Positions 1 to 8,302 are shown, numbered from the stretch's first letter. The stretch is 64,000 nt of DNA from Nevskia ramosa DSM 11499 (GCF_000420645.1 NZ_ATVI01000005.1:1-64000), one strand, 5' to 3'. Numbers and translations: made by a program. The notes: generated from the letters alone by a model not told the origin.

Positions 1-125
1 GCATGAAGATGGAAACGACGCTGGTTGCGCCACGAGATGGCGTCGTCGCAGCCGTGAACTTTGCTGCCGGCCAGAGCTTCGATCGCGATGCCCTGCTGCT
101 GAGCCTGGAGCCGGTCACCGCATGA
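1..125 (+). CDS. C-terminal end of biotin-carrying acyl-CoA carboxylase alpha subunit (partial)
   Basis: Only the last 40 or so residues are in the window. They begin with the MKM core of a biotin attachment site (the biotinyl lysine is the K of MKM) and continue with APRDGVVAAV, as in the biotinyl domain of 3-methylcrotonyl-, geranyl- or propionyl-CoA carboxylase alpha subunits. The stop codon TGA overlaps the ATG of the next gene (ATGA), so the two subunits are translationally coupled. The substrate cannot be told from this fragment; the beta subunit that follows is of the methylcrotonyl/geranyl-CoA type. Confidence 0.85.
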   Translation, partial: MKMETTLVAPRDGVVAAVNFAAGQSFDRDALLLSLEPVTA

Positions 126-1729
126 AGCGCATCGAATCACAGCTCAACACCGGCTCGGCCGAGTTCCGCGCAAACGTCGCCCACAACCGGGCAATTGCCG
201 ATGACCTGAAGGCGCGCCAGCAGGCCGCGCGTCATGAGCGGCCGCAGCGCGATATCGATCGCCTGCGCGCGCAGAAGAAGCTGCTGGTTCGCGAGCGCAT
301 CGCGCTGCTGCTCGATCCGGGCACACCGTTCCTGGAGCTTTCAACGCTCGCGGCGGGCGAGGCCTACGACGGCAGCGTGCCGGGCGCCGGCTGCGTGATC
401 GGCATCGGCATCGTTGCCGGCCGTGAAGTGGTCATCAATGCCGGCGATGCCAGCGTCAAGGGCGGCGCCTGGTATCCGCTGACGATCAAGAAGACCGTAC
501 GCGCACTCGACATCGCCATCGAGAACCGCCTGCCGGTCGTCCATCTCTGCGATTCCGCCGGCGGCTTCCTGCCCTTGCAGGCGGATTTCTTTGCCGACAA
601 ATACGCGGCCGGCCGGATCTTCCGCAACCAGTGCGCGTTATCGAAGATGGGCGTGCCGCAGGTCGCTGTGGTGCTCGGCCATTGCACGGCCGGCGGCGCC
701 TATGTGCCGGCGCTGTCGGACTACAGCGTGATCGTCCGCGGTACGGGCGCGATCTTCCTTGCCGGTCCGCCGCTGGTGAAAGCCGCGACCGGTGAGGAAG
801 TCACCGTCGACGCGCTTGGCGGTGCCGACATGCATACCTCGGTGTCCGGCACGGCCGACTACCCGGCCGCCAGCGAGGAGGAAGCGATCGCCATCGCCCG
901 CGACATCGTCGGCAACTTCGCGAAAGCGGAGAAGACCAAGGTGCAGTGGCAGACGCCCGAGCCGCCGCTGCACGATCCCGAAGAGCTGTACGGCGTGCTG
1001 CCGCGCGACATCAAGCAGGGTTTCGACATGCGCGAAATCATTGCCCGCATCGTCGATGGCTCGCGCTTCCATGAATACCAGCCGGCCTACGGCAAGACAC
1101 TGATCTGCGGTTATGCGCATCTCTGGGGCTACCGGATCGGCATCCTCGCCAACAACGGTGTGCTGTTCAACGACAGCGCGCTGAAGGGCGCGCACTTCAT
1201 CGAGTTGTGCAACCGCGATCGCACACCGCTGCTGTTCCTGCAGAACATCACCGGCTTCATGGTCGGCCGCGAGTACGAGCAGCGCGGCATCACCAAGGAC
1301 GGCGCCAAGATGATCATGGCGATGTCCAACGCCACGGTGCCGAAGCTGACCGTGATGTGTCACGGCTCGTTCGGCGCCGGTAATTACGGCATGAGCGGCC
1401 GCGCCTTCGATTCGCGCTTCCTGTTCTCCTGGCCGCAGAGCCAGACTGCGGTGATGGGTGCCGAGCAGGCCGCCAATGTGCTGGTCGATATCAAGATCCG
1501 CCAGCTGGCGCGCACGGCGCAGAAGCTTGCGCCGGAAGACATCGCGGCGATCCGCGAGCCGGTGCTCGACGAGTACAAGCGCAAGTCCAGCGCGTACTGG
1601 TCGACGTCGGAAATCTGGGACGACGGCATTCTCGATCCGGCCGATACCCGCCATGCGTTGGCGATGGCGCTGTCTGCCGCGCTGAACGCGCCGATCGAGG
1701 AAGCACGCTACGGCGTGTTCCGGATGTGA
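122..1729 (+). CDS. Acyl-CoA carboxylase, carboxyltransferase (beta) subunit
   Basis: The 535-residue protein has the usual length and fold signature of biotin-dependent carboxyltransferase beta subunits. It has the N-terminal RERIALLLDPGTPFLEL block, two crotonase-like halves with glycine-rich oxyanion-hole segments (GHCTAGGAYVPALSDY near residue 190, GSFGAGNYGMSGRAF near 425), and a C-terminal PEDIAAIREPVLDEY tail. It transfers carboxylate from biotin to an acyl-CoA in the cytoplasm. The closest families known to me are methylcrotonyl-CoA (LiuB/MccB) and geranyl-CoA carboxylases, so leucine or acyclic terpene catabolism is likely; the exact substrate is inference. It overlaps the alpha subunit by 4 bp and precedes an enoyl-CoA hydratase/isomerase in the same direction. 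Confidence 0.9.
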   Translation: MKRIESQLNTGSAEFRANVAHNRAIADDLKARQQAARHERPQRDIDRLRAQKKLLVRERIALLLDPGTPFLELSTLAAGEAYDGSVPGAGCVIGIGIVAGREVVINAGDASVKGGAWYPLTIKKTVRALDIAIENRLPVVHLCDSAGGFLPLQADFFADKYAAGRIFRNQCALSKMGVPQVAVVLGHCTAGGAYVPALSDYSVIVRGTGAIFLAGPPLVKAATGEEVTVDALGGADMHTSVSGTADYPAASEEEAIAIARDIVGNFAKAEKTKVQWQTPEPPLHDPEELYGVLPRDIKQGFDMREIIARIVDGSRFHEYQPAYGKTLICGYAHLWGYRIGILANNGVLFNDSALKGAHFIELCNRDRTPLLFLQNITGFMVGREYEQRGITKDGAKMIMAMSNATVPKLTVMCHGSFGAGNYGMSGRAFDSRFLFSWPQSQTAVMGAEQAANVLVDIKIRQLARTAQKLAPEDIAAIREPVLDEYKRKSSAYWSTSEIWDDGILDPADTRHALAMALSAALNAPIEEARYGVFRM

Positions 1730-1778
1730 TCGCTGCGGCCCCGATAACTAGAAGAACACTCAAGGAATTCTGCGAGAC

Positions 1779-2576
1779 ATGAGCGATGAAACCAGCAATC
1801 TGGTGCTGATCGAAGAACGTCTCGACGGCCGGGTCGCCCTGCTGACCCTGAACCGTCCGGATGCGACCAATGCCATCGACGATTCGATGGCGCTGGCGAT
1901 CGAAGCCGCGGTGGCACGCGTCAAAGCTTCTCCGCGCGTTGAAGCAGTGCTGCTGACCGGTGCCGGCCGGGTGTTCTGCTCGGGTGGCGATGTCGGCGTG
2001 TTCAAGGCCGCGCTCGGCAGCGGTGACGACGGCGAGCTCGCGCGCTTGCTCGATCGTCTGGCCACGCGCATCCACGGCGCGCTGGAAGCTCTGGTCAACG
2101 CCGGGCCGCTGCTGATCGCGGCGGTCAACGGGCCGGCGACCGGTGCTGGCCTGGGTTTCATCTGCGCCTGCGATTTCGCTTACGCCAAGCCTTCCGCGAC
2201 CTTGCGTCCCGGCTTCTCGAAGCTCGGCCTGTCGCCGGACACCGGCACCACGCAGTTCCTGCCGCGCATCGTCGGCGCCCGCAAGGCGCTGGAAATCCTG
2301 ATCCGCGGCGATGCGATCACGCCGGAGGCGGCGACCCAGCTCGGTATTTTCAACGAAGTGATCGACGGCGAAGATGCCGCGTTCATCGACACCGTGCTCG
2401 AACGGATCAAGCCGCTGATTGCTTCCGGTCGCGCGGCCGGTGAAACGCGAAGGTTGATCCGCCAGACGATGTCGCAAGGCCTGCACGAGCAGCTGGCGGC
2501 GGAGCAGGCGTCGCTGGTGGCGCTGGCGTCCAGCCCGCTGGTGACCGGGCGGCTGAAGAAAGCGCTCGGGCTCTGA
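1779..2576 (+). CDS. Enoyl-CoA hydratase/isomerase family protein (PaaG-like active site)
   Basis: This is a 265-residue crotonase-fold protein. The oxyanion-hole segments are FCSGGDVGVF (about 67-75) and ALVNAGPLLIAAVNGPATGAG (about 103-124, read here in two parts). The catalytic region reads GLSPDTGTTQFLPR (150-163), where an aspartate (D154) sits where PaaG-type isomerases have theirs; the usual hydratase glutamate pair is not evident. It therefore more likely isomerises or hydrates an unsaturated acyl-CoA than acts as a classical FadB-type hydratase. It lies 49 bp downstream of the carboxylase beta subunit and is probably co-transcribed, fitting a pathway in which a carboxylated enoyl-CoA is hydrated. 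Confidence 0.85.
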   Translation: MSDETSNLVLIEERLDGRVALLTLNRPDATNAIDDSMALAIEAAVARVKASPRVEAVLLTGAGRVFCSGGDVGVFKAALGSGDDGELARLLDRLATRIHGALEALVNAGPLLIAAVNGPATGAGLGFICACDFAYAKPSATLRPGFSKLGLSPDTGTTQFLPRIVGARKALEILIRGDAITPEAATQLGIFNEVIDGEDAAFIDTVLERIKPLIASGRAAGETRRLIRQTMSQGLHEQLAAEQASLVALASSPLVTGRLKKALGL

Positions 2577-2588
2577 GGGCCGACGAGG

Positions 2589-3491
2589 TCAACGCTGCTC
2601 GCGGAAGCGGCGCGGCGTCGAGCCTGTCAGTGCGTGGAAGGTGTCGGTGAAGTGCGACTGGCTCGAGAAGCCGGTCTCCTGGGCGATGCGGACCAGATCG
2701 AACTCGGTGTTCTGTAGCAAGTGCATCGCCGCTGCTACTCGTCTCTGAGTCAGATATTGATGGGTGCTCATGCCGGTCGCGCCGCGGAAGCTGCGTGTGA
2801 ACCCGGCGCGGCTGACGCCGGCTCGCCTTGCCAGTTCGTCGATCGGCAATGCCCGGCTCAGATTGGCTTCGACGTAAGCGAGCAGATCTGCCAGCGGTGT
2901 CGTGCCGATGCGCTGGCCGGCCGTCGCGGCGGCATCGGCGACGTGGCCCGCCGCCGGCAGCGTCTGCGCCTGTTCGGCGAGGTGGCAGAGCAGGGCATCG
3001 GCGAGTTTGGCGATGTAGTTCGGCGATGGCGGCTGGGGCGCGCGCGCCGCACGCAACAGCGCTTCCATGCTGGCGGTGACATAGGCGTCGCGGAACGCGA
3101 AGCGCGGCATCGTGTGGCTGCCCAGCGAGGGCAGGGCGCCATTGCCGGCCAGACCGTTCTGCAGCGGCACGTGCAGGGTCATGACGTCGATGCTGCCGCC
3201 GGTGTTGAAGGCGGCGCTGCGGCCGGGCGGCAGGATCGTCACCAGGCCGGGAATGGAGCAGGCGCGGCTCAGACCCCGCTCGGTCACCGCTCGGACCCGG
3301 CGCGAGCCGCCGAGATGCAGGGCAACCACCAGTTCGTCGGTCTCCGGTAGTTCGAAGCCGTCCATGTCCGGCGTGCGCCAGTCGTAGATGCCGATGGCCG
3401 ATCCGTTGCCCGCTTCGGCAGCGACACCCGGCGCCACGCCGAAGGCGCTGCGGAAGGCTTCTGCGGCGTGCGGTCTGGTCGGCGTCGTCAT
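2589..3491 (-). CDS. AraC-family transcriptional regulator
   Basis: A 300-residue regulator with a C-terminal double helix-turn-helix: LADLLAYVEANLSRALPIDE, then LARRAGVSRAGFTRSFRGAT (first HTH) and VRIAQETGFSSQSHFTDTFH (second HTH), ending TPRRFREQR. The N-terminal half looks like a cupin-type ligand-binding domain with no motif that I recognise. The ATG at 3491 is chosen over upstream in-frame starts because a purine-rich AGAGAAG precedes it, while the alternative at 3530 has no ribosome-binding site. It is divergent from the membrane-protein/oxidase-subunit operon starting at 3641. Paired direct repeats in the shared promoter region make that operon its likely target. Confidence 0.88.
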   Translation of the reverse strand: MTTPTRPHAAEAFRSAFGVAPGVAAEAGNGSAIGIYDWRTPDMDGFELPETDELVVALHLGGSRRVRAVTERGLSRACSIPGLVTILPPGRSAAFNTGGSIDVMTLHVPLQNGLAGNGALPSLGSHTMPRFAFRDAYVTASMEALLRAARAPQPPSPNYIAKLADALLCHLAEQAQTLPAAGHVADAAATAGQRIGTTPLADLLAYVEANLSRALPIDELARRAGVSRAGFTRSFRGATGMSTHQYLTQRRVAAAMHLLQNTEFDLVRIAQETGFSSQSHFTDTFHALTGSTPRRFREQR

Positions 3492-3518
3492 GGCTTCTCT
3501 GCTCGAACCGTGCGTAGC

Positions 3519-3550
3519 CGATTCTGACATGGCAGCAAGGACGATTCTGA
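3519..3550. promoter_or_regulatory. Direct repeats, candidate AraC-family operator
   Basis: CGATTCTGA occurs at 3519-3527 and again at 3542-3550, 23 bp apart in the same orientation, about two helical turns. This is the arrangement expected for the two half-sites of an AraC-type activator. The pair lies between the AraC gene (start 3491) and the divergent gene at 3641. Confidence 0.45.
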
Positions 3551-3640
3551 TAGACCGCGACCGCGCCGCTGCCGAAACTCCACCTCGGGTCAGAAACCCG
3601 ACCGACGCCCGGCGCCGCATTCGAACGAGGAGCAAACACG

Positions 3641-4417
3641 ATGAATCCGACACAACCGAATCCCACTGATTACAGCATGTGGAAGCTGATGGCCTGGACC
3701 GGCCCGGTCTTCTTCATCGGCTTTTTCTGCATGTGGGGCCTGCTGGCTAGCAATTTCCCGCCGATGGCGGCGAACACCAGCGCCCAGGACATGTGGCAGC
3801 ACTACAAGGATCTGCAGACGCCGATCATGATCGGCATGTCGGTGTGCATGGTAGTCGGCTCCTGCTACATGACGTTCGGCGCGGCGGTGTCTCGCGTCAT
3901 GCGCCGCATCGAAGGCGGCGAAGGCATGCTCGCCAACATCGAGATGACCGGTGCAACGATCACCTATTGCCCGATCGTCATCGCCTGCGGCATCTGGCTG
4001 ACCATCGCGTTGCAGATCGACGTGCTGTCGCCGGAAATGGTCCAGACGATGTACTACCTCGCCTGGATGATCGTCGATCTCGCCTACATGGTGACCAGCT
4101 GGCAGATCATCGCCGCCGCCATCGTGTTCCTGCGCGACAAGCGTGAGAAGCCGCTGGTGCCGGCCTGGGTCTGCTGGTGGGGCTTCGTCACCGTGGCCTC
4201 GTTCTTCCCGGTGAGCCTGATCCCGTTCTTCAAGACCGGTCCGTTCGCGTTCCACGGCATGTTCAACTTCTGGATCGCGTTCCCCACCTGGTACATCTGG
4301 ATCGTGTCGATGTCGGTGTTCATCATCAAGGCCGTGAATCGCATCGAGATCGAGGACGGCGCCGCCAGCCCGAGTGCGGTACGTGAGCAGACGGGCTCGC
4401 TGATCGGCGCCCGCTGA
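3641..4417 (+). CDS. Polytopic membrane protein, uncharacterised family (paralogue of 44958-45728)
   Basis: This is a 258-residue integral membrane protein with about six hydrophobic segments, for example WTGPVFFIGFFCMWGLLAS near the N-terminus and WYIWIVSMSVFIIKAV near the C-terminus. A good ribosome-binding site (GAGGAG) sits 8 bp before the ATG. I do not recognise the family. A clear paralogue is encoded at 44958-45728; both share an FFK(T/S)GPFA(F/Y)HG motif and a similar segment order. It is the first gene of an apparent operon with orphan cytochrome oxidase subunit III- and IV-like genes, and both paralogues sit near copies of the same ferredoxin reductase. A role in membrane electron transfer or in assembling a membrane oxygenase is possible but inferred only from context. 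Confidence 0.8.
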   Translation: MNPTQPNPTDYSMWKLMAWTGPVFFIGFFCMWGLLASNFPPMAANTSAQDMWQHYKDLQTPIMIGMSVCMVVGSCYMTFGAAVSRVMRRIEGGEGMLANIEMTGATITYCPIVIACGIWLTIALQIDVLSPEMVQTMYYLAWMIVDLAYMVTSWQIIAAAIVFLRDKREKPLVPAWVCWWGFVTVASFFPVSLIPFFKTGPFAFHGMFNFWIAFPTWYIWIVSMSVFIIKAVNRIEIEDGAASPSAVREQTGSLIGAR

Positions 4418-4431
4418 GGCATTCTCGCTGC

Positions 4432-5010
4432 ATGTCGACTTCTCCCGTTGCAGTGACCCGACGCCTTCCCGGAGTGGAAGGCGTCTGGGTGTTCGTGCTT
4501 GCCGACATGTGCTTCTTCGGCGTGCTGTTCGTGTCGTTCATGCAGGAGCGGATCAAGCAGGGCGCGTTGTTCGAAACCGCGCGCCACACGCTGAATCCGG
4601 ACTTCGGTGGCATCAACACACTGATCCTGCTGACCAGTTCCTGGTTCGTGGTGCTGGCCGTCGATGCCGCGAAGCGTGACCGGATCAGCGCGATTCCGAA
4701 GCTGCTGCTGGCGGCGATGCTCTGTGGCATCGCCTTCGGGATCTCGAAGGCGATCGAGTACGGCGGCAAGCTAGCGGCCGGCATCACGCCGATGAGCAAT
4801 GACTTCTACATGTTCTATTTCTCGCTGACCGGCATTCACTTGCTGCACGTGATCGGCGGTTGCGTGATGCTGACGGTGTTCTGGCTGAAGGCACGCAAGG
4901 GCGAGTTCGACAGCCGCAACCTGAAGGTGCTCGAATCCGGCGCCACCTACTGGCACATGGTCGATCTGCTGTGGATCTTCCTGTTCCCGCTGCTGTATTT
5001 GCTGAGATAG
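4432..5010 (+). CDS. Heme-copper oxidase subunit III-like protein (NorE-like)
   Basis: A 192-residue membrane protein with about five transmembrane helices and the signature of cytochrome c oxidase subunit III/NorE: GVEGVWVFVLADMCFFGVLF at the N-terminus, FYFSLTGIHLLHVIGGCVML in the middle, and a C-terminal YWHMVDLLWIFLFPLLYLL. No catalytic subunit I or II is encoded nearby, so it is an orphan subunit. NorE proteins are known accessory components of nitric oxide reductases, but nothing here shows denitrification. It lies 14 bp after the membrane protein gene and 3 bp before a subunit IV-like gene. Confidence 0.85.
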   Translation: MSTSPVAVTRRLPGVEGVWVFVLADMCFFGVLFVSFMQERIKQGALFETARHTLNPDFGGINTLILLTSSWFVVLAVDAAKRDRISAIPKLLLAAMLCGIAFGISKAIEYGGKLAAGITPMSNDFYMFYFSLTGIHLLHVIGGCVMLTVFWLKARKGEFDSRNLKVLESGATYWHMVDLLWIFLFPLLYLLR

Positions 5011-5013
5011 GTC

Positions 5014-5289
5014 ATGGCGCTGCTGACGAAACCCGCGACCCTGGTCTGGCTGTTCCTGATGGCCGCGACCTGCGTGACCACCTGGGGCTTGTCGAAGGAT
5101 CAGTTCACCGCCAGTGTAGCGACGCTCTCGATCATCCTGATCGCGGCGATCAAGGTGCGGCTGGTGCTGCTGCACTTCATGGAACTGCGCCATGCGCCTT
5201 TGCCCTGGCGGCTGCTGCTCGAAGCCTGGGTACTGGTGGTCACCGGCGCGATTGCCGGCTTCTACCTGCATACCGCGCCTTTGGCCTGA
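5014..5289 (+). CDS. Cytochrome oxidase subunit IV-like small membrane protein (NorF/COX4_pro type)
   Basis: A 91-residue protein with three predicted transmembrane helices. The segment SIILIAAIKVRLVLLHFMEL is typical of prokaryotic cytochrome c oxidase subunit IV and NorF. It starts 3 bp after the NorE-like gene, the usual NorE-NorF gene order. It is the last gene of the operon and is followed by a strong rho-independent terminator. As with its partner, there is no catalytic oxidase in the window, so its job is unknown. Confidence 0.8.
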   Translation: MALLTKPATLVWLFLMAATCVTTWGLSKDQFTASVATLSIILIAAIKVRLVLLHFMELRHAPLPWRLLLEAWVLVVTGAIAGFYLHTAPLA

Positions 5290-5313
5290 TTGACCGATTC
5301 ACTCGCTGCAACG

Positions 5314-5349
5314 AAAAAGGCCCGGCTGATTCAGCCGGGCCTTTTTTTG
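5314..5349. terminator. Rho-independent terminator, bidirectional
   Basis: A perfect stem of GGCCCGGCTGA paired with TCAGCCGGGCC is flanked by A5 on the left and T7 on the right, so it works on both strands. It sits between the convergent genes ending at 5289 (+) and 5363 (-). Confidence 0.9.
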
Positions 5350-5362
5350 TTGCCGAATTGCA

Positions 5363-6433
5363 CTACGGCATTTTTGCGGAATGACTTTCGTCAGTGAACT
5401 TGTCGTAGAAGATGGCATCGAGCTTCATGCCGGCTTCGGTCATGGAGGACATGCCGGCGTCGATCATGCCGGGGGGGCCGCACATATAGCCTTCGGCGGT
5501 GGACCAGTCGATATCGGGCAGGGCATCGGTGATGAACTGCGTGACCAGGCCGCGAGCACCCGTCCAGGAACTGTCCGCCGGCTCATGCGACAGCACTGGC
5601 AGGAACACGAACTTGCCATTCCAGTTCTGGGCGATCTGCTGGATCTGCTCCAGCCCATAAAGATCGGCTTGCGTCCGCGCGCCGAACAGGAAGGCACAAG
5701 GCCGCTGGACGCGATCCTTGCGGCCGGCTTCGAGCACCGATAGCAACGGAGCCAATCCCGAACCACCGGCGATGCAGACCATCGGTGCGGTGCCCGGATG
5801 AAGATGGAAATTGCCGTGCGGGCCTTCCACATCCATCGTCACCTCCTTGAACTCACCCTTGAACAGCGCCTCGGTGAACGCCCCGTTCGGCACCTTGCGG
5901 ATGAAGAACGACACCTGACGGCGGCCATCGCGATCCGGCGCATCGGCAAAAGAATAATTGCGGGCCCGCTGAATGCCCGGCACCTTCAGATTCGCGTACT
6001 GCCCGGCCACGAACTTGATCGGCCGATCGAGCGCGATGGTGATCTTGACGATGTCGTGGGTCAGCGTCTCGGTCGCCGAGATCTTGCCGGTGAACGACTC
6101 CACCGGTGGCGCATCCAGCGCCTGACTCTCGACTTCCACCTGGGTCAGTGCATCCTTCGGAATCGCCTGGCAGGCCAGGATGAAACCGGCAGCGATCTCC
6201 TGCTGCGACAGCGTGTAGCCGAAGTCGGTCAGCGCTGAAACACGACCGGACTTGAGCTTGCACTTGCAGGAGCCGCAGGTGCCCACCGTGCAATTGTGCG
6301 GAAACGGCACGCCGTTCTTGAGCGCAGCCTCGAGCATGGTTTCCCCGCTCGGCACTTCGTAGCGCGCACCAAACGGCGCCACTTCCACAAACTTCGCTTC
6401 CTTCGCAGCAAACAGCGATTTCAGAAAACCCAT
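5363..6433 (-). CDS. XylA-like NADH:ferredoxin-type oxygenase reductase, copy 1
   Basis: A 356-residue electron-transfer protein of three domains. A plant-type [2Fe-2S] ferredoxin domain has C48, C53, C56 and C88 (CTVGTCGSCKCKLKSG, then LACQAIPKD). An FAD domain has RARNYS at about 156-161. An NAD domain has CIAGGSGLAPLLSVL at 220-234 and CGPPGM near the C-terminus. This is the order in XylA and in p-cymene or methane-type monooxygenase reductases; it would pass electrons from NADH to an oxygenase. The start at 6433 has a GGAGAG ribosome-binding site and matches copy 2 at 42329-43399, from which it differs by only three residues (P110, R172 and E197 here). No hydroxylase partner is adjacent. 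A MarR gene lies upstream, with a candidate operator between them. Confidence 0.92.
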   Translation of the reverse strand: MGFLKSLFAAKEAKFVEVAPFGARYEVPSGETMLEAALKNGVPFPHNCTVGTCGSCKCKLKSGRVSALTDFGYTLSQQEIAAGFILACQAIPKDALTQVEVESQALDAPPVESFTGKISATETLTHDIVKITIALDRPIKFVAGQYANLKVPGIQRARNYSFADAPDRDGRRQVSFFIRKVPNGAFTEALFKGEFKEVTMDVEGPHGNFHLHPGTAPMVCIAGGSGLAPLLSVLEAGRKDRVQRPCAFLFGARTQADLYGLEQIQQIAQNWNGKFVFLPVLSHEPADSSWTGARGLVTQFITDALPDIDWSTAEGYMCGPPGMIDAGMSSMTEAGMKLDAIFYDKFTDESHSAKMP

Positions 6434-6489
6434 GACGCTCTCCGCAAGGCTCCGCGCGACGGGATAGTGCAAGGGGAGCGGAGCAGATG

Positions 6490-6503
6490 GTATGCAGGCA
6501 TAC
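6490..6503. promoter_or_regulatory. MarR-type operator candidate, site 1 (reductase copy 1)
   Basis: GTATGCAGGCATAC is a dyad with the 6-2-6 architecture shared by seven other sites in the window; it matches the consensus GTAYGG-N2-CCRTAC at 10 of 12 positions. It lies 57 bp upstream of the reductase ATG at 6433, downstream of the MarR gene. Confidence 0.5.
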
Positions 6504-6561
6504 GAAGAAGCGCAACGCGTTTTTGCGGCTTTTGCCGTCGTCGACGACGGGCGGTTAACAC

Positions 6562-7185
6562 TCAGTCCTCGTCCAGGGACTGGTTGCCGTTATCTAGGCC
6601 CATCCGCGACAGCGAATGCTTGATCTGGCCCAGCAGCCGGGACAGCGTCTGGTGATCGTCCAGGCTGAGTGCGCCGAGCGCGCGCTGGTTGAAACGATCT
6701 TCCTCGATGGTCATGGTCTTGATCAGCGGCTGCGCAGCGCGGGTCAGGTAGACGCGCTTGACGCGCTTGTCCAGCGGATCGGCGCGGCGTTCGACCCATC
6801 CGCTGTTCTCCAACTGATCGACGACGGTGCCGAGGCTGGCCTTGCCCACTTCCAGCACATCGGCGAGTTGCGACTGCATCATGCCGTCGTGGCGCGACAG
6901 ATGTGCCAGCACCCACCAGCGAGCGCGGGTGATCTTCAGCGGCTTCATCAACTGGTCGTAAGCCGAACGGCGCAGACGCGACACGTCGTGGATCAGGAAG
7001 CCCAGCTTGATCCATTGCCGCGAAAGTTCTTCGCTTGGAGGATGAAGCAAGCTGGCATCGCCAGATTCTTCGCCGGGCAGCGGGGTAGAAGACATCGGCG
7101 GCTCGGCTGGGGACAGGGGCGTCGTCGAGGCTTCCGAAGCCTTCGAGGCCTCCGCTGGCGGGGCCTTGGTGTTGCGCGTCCTCAT
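6562..7185 (-). CDS. MarR-family transcriptional regulator 1
   Basis: The winged-helix domain has the MarR core: QLMKPLKITRARWWVLAHLS, MQSQLADVLEVGKASLGTVV (recognition region) and GWVERRADPLDKRVKRVYLT (wing). The N-terminal 60 residues are low-complexity, rich in Ala, Ser, Pro and Glu. The start at 7185 (207 residues) is preferred because its first residues align with those of the paralogue at 45799-46392 and because it leaves a candidate operator (7275-7288) in the promoter; an in-frame ATG at 7266 is possible. It is upstream of reductase copy 1 and divergent from a lipoprotein gene. It is the best candidate for the protein that binds the GTAYGG-N2-CCRTAC sites, since one lies in its own promoter. 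Confidence 0.88.
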   Translation of the reverse strand: MRTRNTKAPPAEASKASEASTTPLSPAEPPMSSTPLPGEESGDASLLHPPSEELSRQWIKLGFLIHDVSRLRRSAYDQLMKPLKITRARWWVLAHLSRHDGMMQSQLADVLEVGKASLGTVVDQLENSGWVERRADPLDKRVKRVYLTRAAQPLIKTMTIEEDRFNQRALGALSLDDHQTLSRLLGQIKHSLSRMGLDNGNQSLDED

Positions 7186-7274
7186 CGCAGGTTTTCCCAA
7201 TTGAATCGGCAGCGCCTGATGATCCGGTGAGCGATTTCCCGCCACCTGAACTCCCGTCTGAATCATGGCCAACC

Positions 7275-7288
7275 GTATGGTTCAATAC
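7275..7288. promoter_or_regulatory. MarR-type operator candidate, site 2 (MarR1/lipoprotein intergenic)
   Basis: GTATGGTTCAATAC matches the shared 14-bp consensus at 11 of 12 defined positions. It lies in the divergent region between MarR1 and the lipoprotein gene, consistent with autoregulation. Confidence 0.55.
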
Positions 7289-7386
7289 TACAACGGTTCA
7301 CAGCTGAATCACTTTGCCGAGCGTGCATTTCAGCGTTGATTCGATTGACTTGGGGTTCGCCCCTGGCCGATTCTCCGCGGGATTTG

Positions 7387-7400
7387 ATACGACGCCATAC
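7387..7400. promoter_or_regulatory. MarR-type operator candidate, site 3 (upstream of lipoprotein)
   Basis: ATACGACGCCATAC matches the consensus at 10 of 12 positions, with a perfect right half. It ends 13 bp before the ATG of the lipoprotein gene at 7414, so binding would block transcription or initiation. Confidence 0.4.
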
Positions 7401-7413
7401 GACAGGAAGCTTG

Positions 7414-8283
7414 ATGAAGTCTCGACTGCTGCTGCGCCCCATTGCTGCCACTGTGCTGACGCTCGCCCTGTCGGCCTGCGGTTTCATCCGCCCTGTTGCC
7501 GATCCTGCGACCGAGCAGGCTGCCGAATCTGTCGCTGACCCGGCGGCCAACCCGGCGATTGACGGCCCGGCTGCGGCACCGGAAGCCGCGGCTGTGGAGC
7601 CGATTCCTGGTGCTGATGCTGTTGCCACGCCTGACGCAGTGCCGGCTCCTGAAACCGCCGTGACGCCTGAAACGCCAGCGACCCCGCCAGCGGGCGTTCC
7701 CGAAACCGTGGTCATCGAAAAGCCGCCGCCGCGCGCGGGCTGGCTCGCCCGCTTCTTCTGGAGCCCGGAATATTGCGACAAGAACCGCGGCAGCAAGGAA
7801 GTGCAGTGCGGCGTGCCGCGCCAGGGTTTCGTGCTGCGCGATCTGGTCCACGTCGTCAACGACAAGGACGTCGACGAATGCCCGAATGGCTCGTTGCTGA
7901 TGTCGCCGGAGATGCTGGCGCAGATGGCTCGCTTCACCAAGAACAAGGTCGAGACGCGCACATCCTGGCGCTTGTATGGCCGCTGCTCGGGACTATCGGA
8001 AGTCGATTACGCCTCGTGGTCGGAGTTCGTCGATCGCCGCATGAGCTGGCCTGAGAACCTGGTGCCCGGCGGCAGGGATGTCAGCACCACGGCAGCCGAG
8101 ATCGTTGCCACGCTGGCGCAGGACAACCCCGGCCTCACCGCCGAAACCGTGGTGCTGCAGTGCAATCGCGCCTGGCTGAAATCCGTCGATCTGTGTCTCG
8201 ACGAGAACTTCCATTACGACAAGGCTTCCTGCCCGCGGACCAGCAGCTGCGGCAGCAACATCAAGGTGCTTGGCAAGCCTTGA
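7414..8283 (+). CDS. Putative lipoprotein, unknown function
   Basis: The start at 7414 is chosen because it gives a typical lipoprotein signal peptide (MKSRLLLRPIAATVLTLALS, then AC, a LSAC lipobox) and is preceded by AGGAAG. The mature protein begins with about 80 residues rich in Ala, Pro, Glu and Val, a flexible tether, followed by a compact cysteine-containing domain (for example YCDKNRG, VQCGVP, CPNGSL, YGRCSGL, VLQCNRAW, SVDLCLDEN). The many cysteines suggest a disulphide-bonded periplasmic or outer-membrane domain. I do not recognise the family. It is divergent from MarR1, with two candidate operators in between. Confidence 0.8.
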   Translation: MKSRLLLRPIAATVLTLALSACGFIRPVADPATEQAAESVADPAANPAIDGPAAAPEAAAVEPIPGADAVATPDAVPAPETAVTPETPATPPAGVPETVVIEKPPPRAGWLARFFWSPEYCDKNRGSKEVQCGVPRQGFVLRDLVHVVNDKDVDECPNGSLLMSPEMLAQMARFTKNKVETRTSWRLYGRCSGLSEVDYASWSEFVDRRMSWPENLVPGGRDVSTTAAEIVATLAQDNPGLTAETVVLQCNRAWLKSVDLCLDENFHYDKASCPRTSSCGSNIKVLGKP

Positions 8284-8302
8284 TGCTGCTCGCAGCCTGT
8301 GG

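Noticed and set aside
4432-5289. Part of a respiratory cytochrome oxidase or nitric oxide reductase operon
   Set aside because: No catalytic subunit, cytochrome or assembly gene is nearby; only subunits III and IV resemble oxidase parts.
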